NCBI GenBank assembly: GCA_041655595.1
Contig: JBBAFB010000030.1
Location: forward strand, 1 to 17,955
Direction of reading: 5' to 3'
Origin: JBBAFB01 sp041655595
GTDB taxonomy: Bacteria > Bacillota > DULZ01
Length of the DNA: 17,955 nucleotides
The position numbers and the translations under genes are program-made. Under the pieces are notes generated by a model. That model worked only from the letters and a program-made list of their open reading frames with translations. It was not told where the DNA came from and did no database searches. Of the stretch, positions 1-7,445 are shown piece by piece (position 1 is the stretch's first letter; each line of letters starts with the position of its first letter).

Positions 1-2100
1 CTTAATAAAGATGCTTTAGCAGTATTATGCAAACTGGGGGGATTTGTTGAATCTTCAGACACAGAATCACTTGGAACTTATGCTTTAGATACCACTAAAT
101 TAGGTTTGCCTCCGTTTAACCTTACTACATCAGCCAATGATCGCCTTGATTTAGAGAACTCGGATACTATTGTTTTGTATGGATGTAACCCTGCTTGGGC
201 TTCCGGAGGCAGTCCCTCTTGGCATTATTTGCGAGCTAAGAGATCTGGTACAAAATTTGTATATGTGGGGCCTTCCTACAATTTTAGCGCTTCTACTTAT
301 GACGCAAAATGGATTCGGGTACGGCCCGGTACAGATACAGCTTTTTTACTGGCAGTTGCTTATACTATGATTATGGAAGACGATCCTTTTACAAATTCTA
401 TAATTGACTGGGATTTTATTTATAACTGCACGGTTGGCTTTGACGAAAATAATATGCCGACAAATGCCAAGTTAAATGAAAATTTTAAGGATTATGTTTT
501 GGGAAAATATGATGGGCAACCTAAAACACCTGAATGGGCTACAGAGATTAGCGGTACCCCTGTGGAGGATATAAAATGGTATGCAAGGGAAATGAGAAAG
601 GATAATAAGGTTGCAATTTTACACAGTTTTGCCCCTGCTAGAAATAAAAACGCAGAAAATTTTCCACAGATCTTTATGACAATAGGTGCGATGGGTGGAC
701 ATATGGGTAAACCAGGGCATGCAACAGGCTCTACCTATCATGCTATGGCGGGTAATGGTGGTCCTTCTTTAGTTACTTCTGGACAGGGTGGGCTTCCTGC
801 CAATGTTTCGAATCCTTTAGGCGAATACGTTACGGCCCCTGTCTTATGGAAATCAGCACTGGAAGGGAAATATAATGCTACTGGTTTGATCTATACGAAC
901 CCTTCACCAAAAAATATTAAGGACATAGATATTCGTCTTGTCTATACCTGTTTCAGTGCAGGAATGCAAACAACCCCAAATATTAATCAAGCGATAGAGT
1001 TTCATCGCAGTAAAGCAGATTTTGTGGTAACACATCATCACTTTTTAACAACACAGGCAAGCTATTCCGATATAGTCCTACCTGTTACAACAGAATGGGA
1101 AAATATCGGGGGCTTGATGACCGGCAATAAGGAAATGATAATCGTTTATTCTCAGATTACTGAACCACTTTATGAGGCAAAAACCGAGAGGTGGATTGCT
1201 ACCGAACTTGCAAAAAGACTTGGAATTGATCACGAAGAATTGTTCCCTTATGATGAAAAACAGGAGTTTTTCAATAAACTTGCTGGATGTTCCGTTATCT
1301 CCAGAGATGCAGAAAGCTATGAACCCCTTGTAACGATAACACAGTCTGACATAAAAGAATGGGGTGTTCACGGTTCCCCTCAAAAGGGTCGCATAGGGTT
1401 ACAAGAATTTTTGGATAAAGGAATTTATCAAGTGGAACGTAAGAAAGGTGATCCGTATACATTTATAGCTTTCAAAGACTTTGTAGAAGACCCAGAAAAT
1501 AATCCCCTTCCTTCGGAAAGTGGAAAGCTAGAAATTTACTGCCAATGGAAAGCGGACATCATCAATGCCATGGGCTATGGACCTGCTATTTGGAAACCCT
1601 ATCCTAACTATACCGTAGGAGAAGAAGTATATGAAACAACATTTAAGGATTGGGATAAAAAGGAGAAAGGTGATTACCCTTATTTGATTTCAAATCCACA
1701 TTATCTCCGTCGTTCCCATTCAACTTTCAACAATTTACCCTGGTTAAGAGAAACATGGCAAAACCCAGTTTTTATAAACGCCTCCGATGCCGCTGAAAAG
1801 GGAATTGAGGATGGGGATACTGTGCTTATCTGGAATGCTCACGGAAAGGTTCTCCGTAATGCTTGTGTATTAGAAACTTTAATGCCGGGCTATTTAGAGT
1901 TGCCACATGGCTCCTGGGTAGAAATAGACGAGAAACTTGGTATTGATATGGGTGGGGCCGATAATATTCTATGCGGACCTGTCACCAGTGGAATTGGGGT
2001 TAGTGGGTACAATAACTATAATTGCAACTTTGAAAAATACGATGGCCCCGCACTGATAAAAGATTACAAAAAACCTCAGCGGATATTAAATCTAGGCTAA
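1..2100 (+). CDS. DmsA-like molybdopterin oxidoreductase catalytic subunit, 5'-truncated by window edge
   Basis: This is the catalytic subunit of a DMSO reductase superfamily enzyme that would reduce a terminal acceptor at a bis-MGD molybdenum centre. The frame is open from base 1, so the gene begins upstream; the TTG near 106 is not the real start. About 699 residues are visible. The stretch around bases 160-400 matches the family's Rossmann-like domain (YGCNPAWASGG, then KWIRVRPGTDTAFLLAVAYTMI-type text typical of DmsA). A mid-protein segment follows (GGHMGKPGHATG, then YSDIVLPVTTEWE), and from about base 1670 comes the C-terminal molybdopterin-dinucleotide-binding domain (NPHYLRRSHSTFNN, ASDAAEKGIEDGDTV, LPHGSW). 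The Tat signal, N-terminal [4Fe-4S] motif and Mo ligand lie outside the window, so Ser (DmsA) or another ligand cannot be checked. The DmsB- and DmsC-like genes follow directly, supporting a DmsABC-type complex. DMSO/TMAO is only one possible substrate. Confidence 0.9.
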   Translation, partial: LNKDALAVLCKLGGFVESSDTESLGTYALDTTKLGLPPFNLTTSANDRLDLENSDTIVLYGCNPAWASGGSPSWHYLRAKRSGTKFVYVGPSYNFSASTYDAKWIRVRPGTDTAFLLAVAYTMIMEDDPFTNSIIDWDFIYNCTVGFDENNMPTNAKLNENFKDYVLGKYDGQPKTPEWATEISGTPVEDIKWYAREMRKDNKVAILHSFAPARNKNAENFPQIFMTIGAMGGHMGKPGHATGSTYHAMAGNGGPSLVTSGQGGLPANVSNPLGEYVTAPVLWKSALEGKYNATGLIYTNPSPKNIKDIDIRLVYTCFSAGMQTTPNINQAIEFHRSKADFVVTHHHFLTTQASYSDIVLPVTTEWENIGGLMTGNKEMIIVYSQITEPLYEAKTERWIATELAKRLGIDHEELFPYDEKQEFFNKLAGCSVISRDAESYEPLVTITQSDIKEWGVHGSPQKGRIGLQEFLDKGIYQVERKKGDPYTFIAFKDFVEDPENNPLPSESGKLEIYCQWKADIINAMGYGPAIWKPYPNYTVGEEVYETTFKDWDKKEKGDYPYLISNPHYLRRSHSTFNNLPWLRETWQNPVFINASDAAEKGIEDGDTVLIWNAHGKVLRNACVLETLMPGYLELPHGSWVEIDEKLGIDMGGADNILCGPVTSGIGVSGYNNYNCNFEKYDGPALIKDYKKPQRILNLG

Positions 2101-2117
2101 GAAAGGAGTGAAGTGCA

Positions 2118-2699
2118 GTGAGAAATTTGGGCTTTTATTATGATATGAGTGCTTGTATAGGTTGCCGCACTTGCCAGGTGGCATGTAATGATAAAAATGA
2201 TTTAAAAGTAGGGACATTATTCAGGGTAGTAAGAACATTCGAAACCGGTGTATATCCTAACGCTAGAATGTATCATTATTCCGGTGCCTGCAACCATTGT
2301 GTTGACCCAAAATGTGTTGAGGGGTGTCCAACAGGAGCCATGCATGTTGCCCAAGATGGAACAGTTCAGCATAATGCGGATAAGTGTATTGGCTGTCGTT
2401 ATTGCATTTGGAACTGCCCCTATGGCGTTCCTCAGTTTATCGAAGAACAAGGGATAGTCGGAAAATGTGATTCCTGCAAAGATCTACGCGATGCTGGTCA
2501 AAACCCTGTTTGTGTAGATGCTTGTGTAATGCGTTGCCTAGAATTTGGAGATTTGGATGAACTTTCAGCAAAACACGGAAGGGCTTCTTTAGTTCAGGAT
2601 CTCCCCATATTGCCTTCTTCCTCAACTACAAAGCCTTCTTTTTTAGTTACACCAAAGGAATGTGCTTTAAACCCATTCTACAAGGAAAAAGAGGTGTAA
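2118..2699 (+). CDS. DmsB-like four-cluster [4Fe-4S] electron-transfer subunit
   Basis: A 193-residue ferredoxin that would carry electrons from the membrane anchor to the molybdenum subunit. All 16 cysteines for four [4Fe-4S] clusters are visible: C13/16/19/23 (CX2CX2CX3C), C58/61/66/70 (CX2CX4CX3C), C90/93/96/100 (CIGCRYCIWNC), and C117/120/132/136 (CX2CX11CX3C). The opening text (MRNLGFYYDMSACIGCRTC) and overall spacing are those of DmsB. The GTG start is chosen because a strong GAAAGGAGTG ribosome site at 2101-2110 sits at the right distance and the homology begins there. It lies 17 bp after the catalytic gene and 3 bp before the anchor gene, so it is part of one operon. There is no export signal; partner subunits of Tat enzymes are usually carried out by the catalytic subunit. 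Confidence 0.95.
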   Translation: MRNLGFYYDMSACIGCRTCQVACNDKNDLKVGTLFRVVRTFETGVYPNARMYHYSGACNHCVDPKCVEGCPTGAMHVAQDGTVQHNADKCIGCRYCIWNCPYGVPQFIEEQGIVGKCDSCKDLRDAGQNPVCVDACVMRCLEFGDLDELSAKHGRASLVQDLPILPSSSTTKPSFLVTPKECALNPFYKEKEV

Positions 2700-2702
2700 A
2701 AC

Positions 2703-3578
2703 ATGAGTGAACTAGCATTAATTATTTTCTCCATTTGCATACAGGCCGCTGTTGGCATCATAGTGTTTGTCTGTCTTGCTAAGTATTTGGATAAAGACGG
2801 TGTTTTCAAGACTGCTGTGGTCGTTGCTGCCGGGTTGGCTGTTATTGGCTTGCTGGCCTCTTTATTGCACCTAGGCCAGCCTTTGCGAGCGGTTAATTCC
2901 TTAGCGCATTTTTCTACCTCTTGGCTAAGTCGTGAAATTTGGTTTACCGGTGCTTTTACAGGAGTGACTGTTATAGCCGTCATCTTGGTTTTATTTAAGC
3001 CTATAGCCAAAAATGCAATTCAAGCTTTGGTAACTTTAGCCGCTATAATTGGTTTAGGTGATATTTATGTAATGACCGCTGTTTACACATCTTCCAGTGT
3101 GCCCGCCTGGCATTCTGGTGGGCTGTTTGTGGAGTTTTATGCTGCTACGTTAACTATGGGTGCTGTGCTTTTCCTGGCTTTGGGCGGTGCGGAAGGTTTA
3201 AAGGCACATCGCCCTGCAGTGTTAACTGTCGGTGTTGCCGTCGCGCTTCAAGTTGTTTTCATGATAGGTTATTACATCCAATTGGGTGCCAGTACCAGCC
3301 AGGCCGCAGGGCAGAGTCTTTCGCTGATGAGTAGCATGAGTGGTGTTATGATGATTAAATGGCTTTCTATCCTTCTCGGCACAGGGCTACTTTTCTTTCC
3401 TGTTCAGAAGCGGTCACTTAATCTGGGTGTTTCCGGCGAGGCCGCTGCAGAAATTGCTGCAACAGGAACAGTTAGCGCCAGCATTTATTTTGCTGCGTTG
3501 TTGTTGATTACCGGTCAAATTATTGGTCGTTACCTTTTTTATGCGATTGTGGTTCTCAGCAGAGTTGGTTTAAGTTAA
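2703..3578 (+). CDS. DmsC-like quinol-oxidising membrane anchor
   Basis: A 291-residue, strongly hydrophobic protein with about eight predicted membrane segments (roughly residues 5-27, 38-60, 78-100, 107-130, 140-162, 172-193, 208-230, 252-275). This is the topology of the DmsC family, which anchors the molybdoenzyme and oxidises menaquinol. The segment LLASLLHLGQPLRAVNSLAHFSTSWLSREI carries the family's characteristic HLGxP...N...SWLSREI pattern between the second and third helices (it is quoted only as a landmark). GAGGTG just before the ATG is the ribosome site. The gene is 3 bp from the ferredoxin gene and closes the DmsABC-like set. Ion-pumping NrfD proteins have a different signature, so the DmsC assignment is fairly safe. 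Substrate specificity cannot be inferred from an anchor. Confidence 0.9.
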   Translation: MSELALIIFSICIQAAVGIIVFVCLAKYLDKDGVFKTAVVVAAGLAVIGLLASLLHLGQPLRAVNSLAHFSTSWLSREIWFTGAFTGVTVIAVILVLFKPIAKNAIQALVTLAAIIGLGDIYVMTAVYTSSSVPAWHSGGLFVEFYAATLTMGAVLFLALGGAEGLKAHRPAVLTVGVAVALQVVFMIGYYIQLGASTSQAAGQSLSLMSSMSGVMMIKWLSILLGTGLLFFPVQKRSLNLGVSGEAAAEIAATGTVSASIYFAALLLITGQIIGRYLFYAIVVLSRVGLS

Positions 3579-3610
3579 TTATTCAATATTCATCCCTTCT
3601 TTATTGATAT

Positions 3611-3656
3611 ATCTCCCCTCCTGTCTTAGACTGTAGGAGGGGAGATAATTTTATTA
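3611..3656 (+). terminator. Strong hairpin between the dmsC-like and torD-like genes
   Basis: Arms atctcccctcct (3611-3622) and aggaggggagat (3635-3646) form a perfect 12-bp stem with a 12-nt loop. The loop can itself close as gtc/gac. The stem is followed by aattttatt, a broken T-tract. It is probably a terminator or attenuator that lowers chaperone expression relative to the enzyme, or an mRNA-stabilising structure at the end of the ABC transcript. The poor T-run makes read-through likely. The right arm contains AGGAGG but is too far from the downstream ATG to serve as its ribosome site. Confidence 0.65.
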
Positions 3657-3680
3657 ATAATTGTAAAGGCGGTATCAGGA

Positions 3681-4370
3681 ATGACAACAAAAGATGATGG
3701 AATTGCTATTGTTTTAGCCACCCGGCATTATCTTTATCAATTTCTACAGCATATTTTTGGGAACGAACCCAACCAAAAGCTACTCAACATCGCTACAGAC
3801 CAACACACCCTTGAGGCGTTAGAATTGGTGCTTGATGAGAAAAATAGCAGCTTTAGTGCTTACCTAGGTTTGCTCGCGGATTTATCCTCGGCACTATTCA
3901 TCGATGCCGGCGATACCCTGGATAAGCTAAAGAATGAATATACTCAATTGATGATCGGCCCTAATAAGCTACCGGCCCCCCCATGGGAATCTATTTATGT
4001 AACCAAAGAACGGACTTTGTTTCAGGAAACCACCTTAATTGTACGTCGGGTATATTTAAACTACAATTTTCTGCCGGCTAACTATCCCCATGAAGCGGAT
4101 GACCATTTAGCTTTTGAACTGGATTTTATGGCCCTTTTAGCGAAGCTGACTCTGGAAAAATTCAATGAACAAAATACTAAAGCTATAAAAAGATTACTTG
4201 CCGATCAAAAAGCTTTTTTAGAGGAACATTTACTGCTCTGGGTGGGAGATTTTGCTAGGGATATTCAGGCCTCAAAAACTCACCTTTTTTATCCTCAAAT
4301 GGCAAACTTAACAGAACAGTTTTTGCATGAGGATAAGGGGATTCTCAATGAACTTATCTCCTTGTTTTGA
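3681..4370 (+). CDS. TorD/DmsD-family molybdoenzyme chaperone
   Basis: A 229-residue, all-helical soluble protein of TorD-family length. The family binds the Tat signal and core of an apo-molybdoenzyme and holds it until the cofactor is loaded. Landmarks are the central GPNKLPAPPWESIYVTKERTLFQET segment (the family's PPxESxY...xxFQ/ET signature, near residues 92-116), the E-LDFMALLA helix (~152-160), and the QKAFLEEHLLLWVGDF helix near residues 173-192, a standard TorD ending. The ATG is preceded by AAAGGCGG. The gene lies 102 bp after the anchor gene across a hairpin and most likely serves the DmsA-like subunit. It is clearly different in sequence from the second TorD-like protein at 11882, consistent with one chaperone per enzyme. 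Confidence 0.88.
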   Translation: MTTKDDGIAIVLATRHYLYQFLQHIFGNEPNQKLLNIATDQHTLEALELVLDEKNSSFSAYLGLLADLSSALFIDAGDTLDKLKNEYTQLMIGPNKLPAPPWESIYVTKERTLFQETTLIVRRVYLNYNFLPANYPHEADDHLAFELDFMALLAKLTLEKFNEQNTKAIKRLLADQKAFLEEHLLLWVGDFARDIQASKTHLFYPQMANLTEQFLHEDKGILNELISLF

Positions 4371-5035
4371 AAACATATTACCATTTTTAAAATTGCTATT
4401 AATTCTAAGGTCTGCTGTTTGGGTGACTTTTAGCGGTAGAGAATCTACACAAAAAACTTGATTACCTCAGTTGAGGACAATTTCCCCGCTTAAGATGAGC
4501 TGCTTTTATTTGTAACCTCTCATAGTTCTTTGCCGAATAAATCCAACATTGATTATTAATCCGGAATTATTAATTTTATTGGGAATCCCTGGAAGGGGTA
4601 TTGAATTAAATGTAGAATTTTTATAGTAAGTAATATTTAAAATATATATAGTTTATATCTATAAAAAACAGCCTCCTTCCCAAGTGATTTATTTGAATTT
4701 ATGCTAATTAGTTTTGGTTAGTTTATTATTTAGCAGTATGGTCAATTTACGAAAGGGTGATTAGTGTGTGATAGATTTGGACTTTTATTATTGGTAGATA
4801 GAGAGCCTATTTTAGTAGAATTATATTATGATTTTGTGAAACTTTCCAAATAGTTGTTTTCTACAAGATAATAACTGACCTGTTTTCTTTGACTATTGGC
4901 TTGATAATAACGTAGAGACATAAAATGGAATTACAATATCATTAAATTTTAATAATGGTATTAGGGGCGAGGATAAATAAGTGTGTTTGTGGCTTTTAGT
5001 AAAACCAGAGGTCCCAAACAGTGAGGAGGAGAAAA
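4371..5035. other. AT-rich intergenic region upstream of the sigma-54 activator
   Basis: About 665 bases without a convincing gene. Stops are dense in all frames. It contains a short palindrome (cctca-gt-tgagg, 4465-4476), an AT-rich run around 4640-4670, and a dmsB-like fragment at 4751-4792 (listed separately). A possible weak sigma-A promoter is TTGACT near 4890 followed 18 nt later by a poor -10. I saw no convincing -24/-12 element here and no clean terminator after the upstream chaperone gene. The region must hold the regulator's promoter, but I cannot place it with confidence. Confidence 0.5.
4751..4792 (+). other. Short segment resembling the dmsB-like ribosome site and start
   Basis: Counting from the GTG at 4768, 21 of 24 bases match the first 24 bases of the dmsB-like gene at 2118. 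A similar GAAAGG-GTGA ribosome-site stretch precedes both. The translation VIDLDFYYW then meets a TAG stop, where the real gene continues DMSACIGC; no similarity is visible beyond this point. It may be the scar of a lost ferredoxin gene, a gene-conversion footprint, or chance in AT-rich DNA. Confidence 0.25.
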
Positions 5036-6742
5036 GTGGTCCCTACAACTTTTTCCAAGGATGTCCTAGCAAACTTGGTATCCTTTGTTCTAGACATTAA
5101 CCCTACCAGGTGGGGTGATAGTGAAACAAGTCATTGTCCTTTGACAGCAAAAGAGGAGATTCCCTTAAGAATGGGTTTGAACCCCGAAGATGTGAGAAAC
5201 TCTTGGGTCCGTTCCAAAAGCGATGGGATTAAACCAAATTTACCAGTATTGGATAATAGCTTGCGAGTTAGAGATGTGAAGCGGCTTTACAAGAAAAATA
5301 ACCTACTCCTTGAGGCAGCTAGGCCTTTATTTGAGCAATATTTCACATTTTTTAATGACACCAACAAATATGCGGTCGCTTTACATGATCCAAATGGAAT
5401 AATATTGCATAGTAGTAACTCTAAATTAATTAACCTTAATTATAGTGAAGGCAAGGTTGGCACTACATCCCATTCCCTTTGTGCAAACTTAAATCAACTA
5501 GTTTGCCTTGTTTCGCCAGAAAATTTCAACAGGGAATTGAGGAGGGCAGTTTTCGCTTTATCCATTCCAATTCGTTGTGAAGAAGGAAATGTTATCGGTG
5601 TTCTGGCTTTTCCCTATTATGAGTGTATTAACGATACCTTAGAGGAAAAAGAGTTGTTTGCGTGGTTATTTTCCGGGTTGTTTTTGTTTGTTAAAGCTGT
5701 TGAAGAAAAACTTTGCTGTTTAAATTTTTATATTTCGAATAATACCCTAGGTAAGGGTATTTCTAAACCACACTTTACTTCAACAAGGGATGGTTTTAGC
5801 GCTTTGTATGACTTTTCCGATATTCGAGGCCAAAGCCCAGCAATAAATGATACAAAAAAAATAGTATCAAAAATTGCCCCCCAGGGAGGTAATGTCCTAC
5901 TTTTGGGGGAAAGTGGGACCGGTAAAGAATTATTTGCACATTCAATTCATCAAAATCATAGGCCTAGCGGGCCCTTTGTTGTTCTTAACTGTGCTTCTAT
6001 TCCAGAGAACCTAATTGAAAGTGAACTGTTTGGTTATGAGGGAGGAAGCTTTACAGGCGCAAAAAAAAGCGGCAATCTCGGCAAGCTTGAGATTGCTCAT
6101 GGCGGAACTTTGTTTTTAGATGAAATAGGAGATATGCCGTTAAAATCACAACCATCGCTACTGAGGGTATTAGAAGAAAAACGGATTATGAAAATTGGAG
6201 GTAGAGAGTATATTCCGGCTGACTTTCGGGTTATTGCTGCCAGTAACAAAAACCTAGTGAGTTTGATCAAAGAGCAGAGGTTTCGGGAAGATTTGTATTA
6301 TCGCCTGGCCAATTTTGAAATTACCATTCCGCCGTTAAGGGAAAGGGATATGGATATTCTTGAGCTGGCAGAATATTTTTTGCAGAGACTTTGTTTTAAA
6401 ACGAACAGGGCTGTACCGGTTTTTGATGATAAAGTTAAGGAAAGGTTGTTGCACTTTGATTGGCCGGGGAATATTAGGCAACTTCAAAACGTTATTTTTT
6501 ACGCCTTAAATATGTCTACGAGCGGTAGGATAAAACACGAAGACCTACCACCTTCTCTAATGGGTGAAGAAACAGAAAAAAAACCGGTCAAAATGATCAG
6601 AAGTCTCAAAGAAATTGAAAGGGATGCGATATCTAGAGCTTTAATTTTTACCAATAATGATATTGTTAAAGCCGCGGAGATATTAGGCACTAGCAAAACA
6701 ACTCTTTATCGTAGATTAAAGGAATACCAGGCACATGTATAA
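5036..6742 (+). CDS. Sigma-54-dependent enhancer-binding transcriptional activator (AcoR-like GAF + AAA+ + Fis HTH)
   Basis: A 568-residue activator of sigma-54 RNA polymerase. GTG 5036 is preferred over the in-frame GTG 5021 because AGGAGG (5024-5029) lies 6 nt before 5036 but overlaps the 5021 start region. The order is an N-terminal RNSWVRSKSDGIKP motif typical of AcoR-type regulators; a GAF-like sensor at about 95-220 (GTTSHSLCANLNQLV...FALSIPI); and an AAA+ domain with Walker A GESGTGKE (291-298), a GSFTGA loop (337-342) in place of the usual GAFTGA, Walker B TLFLDE (358-363), and FREDLYYRL. The C-terminal helix-turn-helix is NDIVKAAEILGTSKTTLYRRL. It has no receiver domain, so a small ligand or redox state is the likely signal. 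It lies just upstream of a -24/-12 promoter at 7213, and its obvious target is the molybdoenzyme operon beginning at 7446. Confidence 0.93.
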   Translation: MVPTTFSKDVLANLVSFVLDINPTRWGDSETSHCPLTAKEEIPLRMGLNPEDVRNSWVRSKSDGIKPNLPVLDNSLRVRDVKRLYKKNNLLLEAARPLFEQYFTFFNDTNKYAVALHDPNGIILHSSNSKLINLNYSEGKVGTTSHSLCANLNQLVCLVSPENFNRELRRAVFALSIPIRCEEGNVIGVLAFPYYECINDTLEEKELFAWLFSGLFLFVKAVEEKLCCLNFYISNNTLGKGISKPHFTSTRDGFSALYDFSDIRGQSPAINDTKKIVSKIAPQGGNVLLLGESGTGKELFAHSIHQNHRPSGPFVVLNCASIPENLIESELFGYEGGSFTGAKKSGNLGKLEIAHGGTLFLDEIGDMPLKSQPSLLRVLEEKRIMKIGGREYIPADFRVIAASNKNLVSLIKEQRFREDLYYRLANFEITIPPLRERDMDILELAEYFLQRLCFKTNRAVPVFDDKVKERLLHFDWPGNIRQLQNVIFYALNMSTSGRIKHEDLPPSLMGEETEKKPVKMIRSLKEIERDAISRALIFTNNDIVKAAEILGTSKTTLYRRLKEYQAHV

Positions 6743-6796
6743 AGCAGGGCTTATTTTCAAAAAAAATTATGTTGGTTTGTGTTTTCAGATTTTTCT

Positions 6797-6842
6797 CCAG
6801 CTCCTTAATGTTTAATGTAAGGATGCTGGTTTTTTATTTTTA
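6797..6842 (+). terminator. Rho-independent terminator after the sigma-54 activator gene
   Basis: ccagctcctta (6797-6807) pairs with taagga-t-gctgg (6818-6829), an 11-bp stem with a single bulged T and a 10-nt loop. It is followed by ttttttattttt. It sits 55 bp after the activator stop codon and is the clearest intrinsic terminator in the window. Confidence 0.88.
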
Positions 6843-6871
6843 TATTGAAAAAACAGCAATAATTGCTAAAC

Positions 6872-6902
6872 ACCGTTGTGCTATAGCCAGCGGTTTTTCT
6901 TT
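6872..6902 (+). terminator. Second, tandem terminator-like hairpin
   Basis: accgttg (6872-6878) pairs with cagcggt (6888-6894) with one G-U pair, around a 9-nt loop that is itself self-complementary (gctatagc). ttttcttt follows. It lies 40 bp past the first terminator. A 13-bp palindrome agcaat-a-attgct (6855-6867) lies between the two. The pair insulates the molybdoenzyme promoter region from activator transcription. Confidence 0.6.
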
Positions 6903-7084
6903 ATCATGATGGGTTTAGGACAGAATTTTAAATACGGCTTTGGACGGGTAGTAAAAAAATATAAACAGGCATCAACATTAGGCAAGACGTATGCAGTTTC
7001 AATTTGAAAATTTGTCCATGGGTTATGTATTTTTTTTAGATAATTTTGATCCAATATGGGAAATTAGTAAAATACTTTGCGCTC

Positions 7085-7101
7085 AATATTTTGCAAATAT
7101 T
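7085..7101. promoter_or_regulatory. Palindrome, candidate upstream activator site 1
   Basis: aatattt-tgc-aaatatt is a perfect 7-bp inverted repeat with a 3-bp centre. It is about 110-130 bp upstream of the proposed -24 element, within the usual 80-150 bp range for a sigma-54 activator. No match to a known AcoR-family site is claimed. Confidence 0.35.
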
Positions 7102-7119
7102 TCTGAAGGCTTTCGAAAA

Positions 7120-7138
7120 AACTTTTCAAATGAAAGTT
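7120..7138. promoter_or_regulatory. Palindrome, candidate upstream activator site 2
   Basis: aacttt (7120-7125) and aaagtt (7133-7138) form a 6-bp inverted repeat with a 7-bp centre. It is about 75-90 bp upstream of the -24 element and about 36 bp (three to four turns) centre to centre from site 1. Its sequence differs from site 1, so at most one may be the real operator. Confidence 0.3.
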
Positions 7139-7212
7139 GAAGACCTTGTGGACAAGGCTTTGGAAGCTATTTACCAGTTAATAAAAGAGAGTTAAAGTAA
7201 AGTGCTTGTAAG

Positions 7213-7229
7213 TTGGAATAAAAATTGCT
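7213..7229 (+). promoter_or_regulatory. Sigma-54 (-24/-12) promoter of the second molybdoenzyme operon
   Basis: TTGG-AATAAAAA-TTGCT reproduces the sigma-54 consensus at both invariant dinucleotides: GG at 7215-7216 and GC at 7227-7228, exactly 10 bp apart, with a TTGCT -12 block. The intervening CAC of the consensus is not kept. Transcription would start near 7240, giving a leader of about 200 nt. The activator gene of the matching class lies directly upstream, which makes this more than a chance match. Confidence 0.72.
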
Positions 7230-7239
7230 ACATAAAAAA

Positions 7240-7445
7240 TTTAAAGTGTATGAACATTAAAAGACTGGAAGGGGGCTGTTTTGATTTGTGGGATCAAAGG
7301 CAGGTAAGTTAGGGCATCACAGGAAGGGGGGAAGGGGTAAAAATAGTGCGGTTTAGAAAGTTGAAAGGATGCAAGGTTTTTAAAATCAACCCGGTCTTAA
7401 AAGGAAAATTTCACATGTAAAGGACAAATAAGGGGGATGAAAGTA
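7240..7445 (+). other. Leader of the second molybdoenzyme operon
   Basis: About 200 nt of purine-rich untranslated leader if transcription starts near 7240. It has two ribosome-site-like runs. AAGGGGG (7269-7275) precedes a TTG at 7281 (8 codons) and a GTG at 7288 that opens a 22-codon basic peptide (GSKAGKLGHHRKGGRGK...), ending at 7356. AGGGGG (7431-7436) is the ribosome site of the anchor gene. I recognise no riboswitch fold. Confidence 0.4.

Larger units (their letters stand above)
6991..7195 (+). pseudogene. Possible small helical-protein gene, frameshifted or overlapping (doubtful)
   Basis: Two overlapping short frames read like protein. ATG 6991 opens 49 codons ending at 7140 (MQFQFENLSMGYVFFLDNF...). 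A second frame, open from 7040, includes FEKTFQ and then ATG 7130 with MKVEDLVDKALEAIYQLIKES, ending at 7195. A frame switch near 7125 would join them into one helical protein of about 65-70 residues. Neither start has a good ribosome site (GGCAAG lies before 6991). I do not recognise the family. The stretch also contains palindromes proposed here as activator sites, so it may be non-coding. Confidence 0.2.

Noticed and set aside
1..106. TTG at 106 as the start of the first catalytic subunit
   Set aside because: The frame stays open back to base 1 with protein-like text, and the missing N-terminal domains show the gene begins upstream.
4427..4443. A GG-N10-GC match (sigma-54-like) after the first chaperone gene
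   Set aside because: The -12 side reads TAGC rather than TTGC and no suitable gene follows within reach.
5021..5035. GTG at 5021 as the activator start
   Set aside because: The AGGAGG at 5024-5029 would lie inside the gene; GTG 5036 has it at a 6-nt spacing.
7437..7445. ATG at 7437 as the anchor start
   Set aside because: The ribosome-site run AGGGGG touches this ATG; the in-frame ATG at 7446 has a workable 9-nt spacing.
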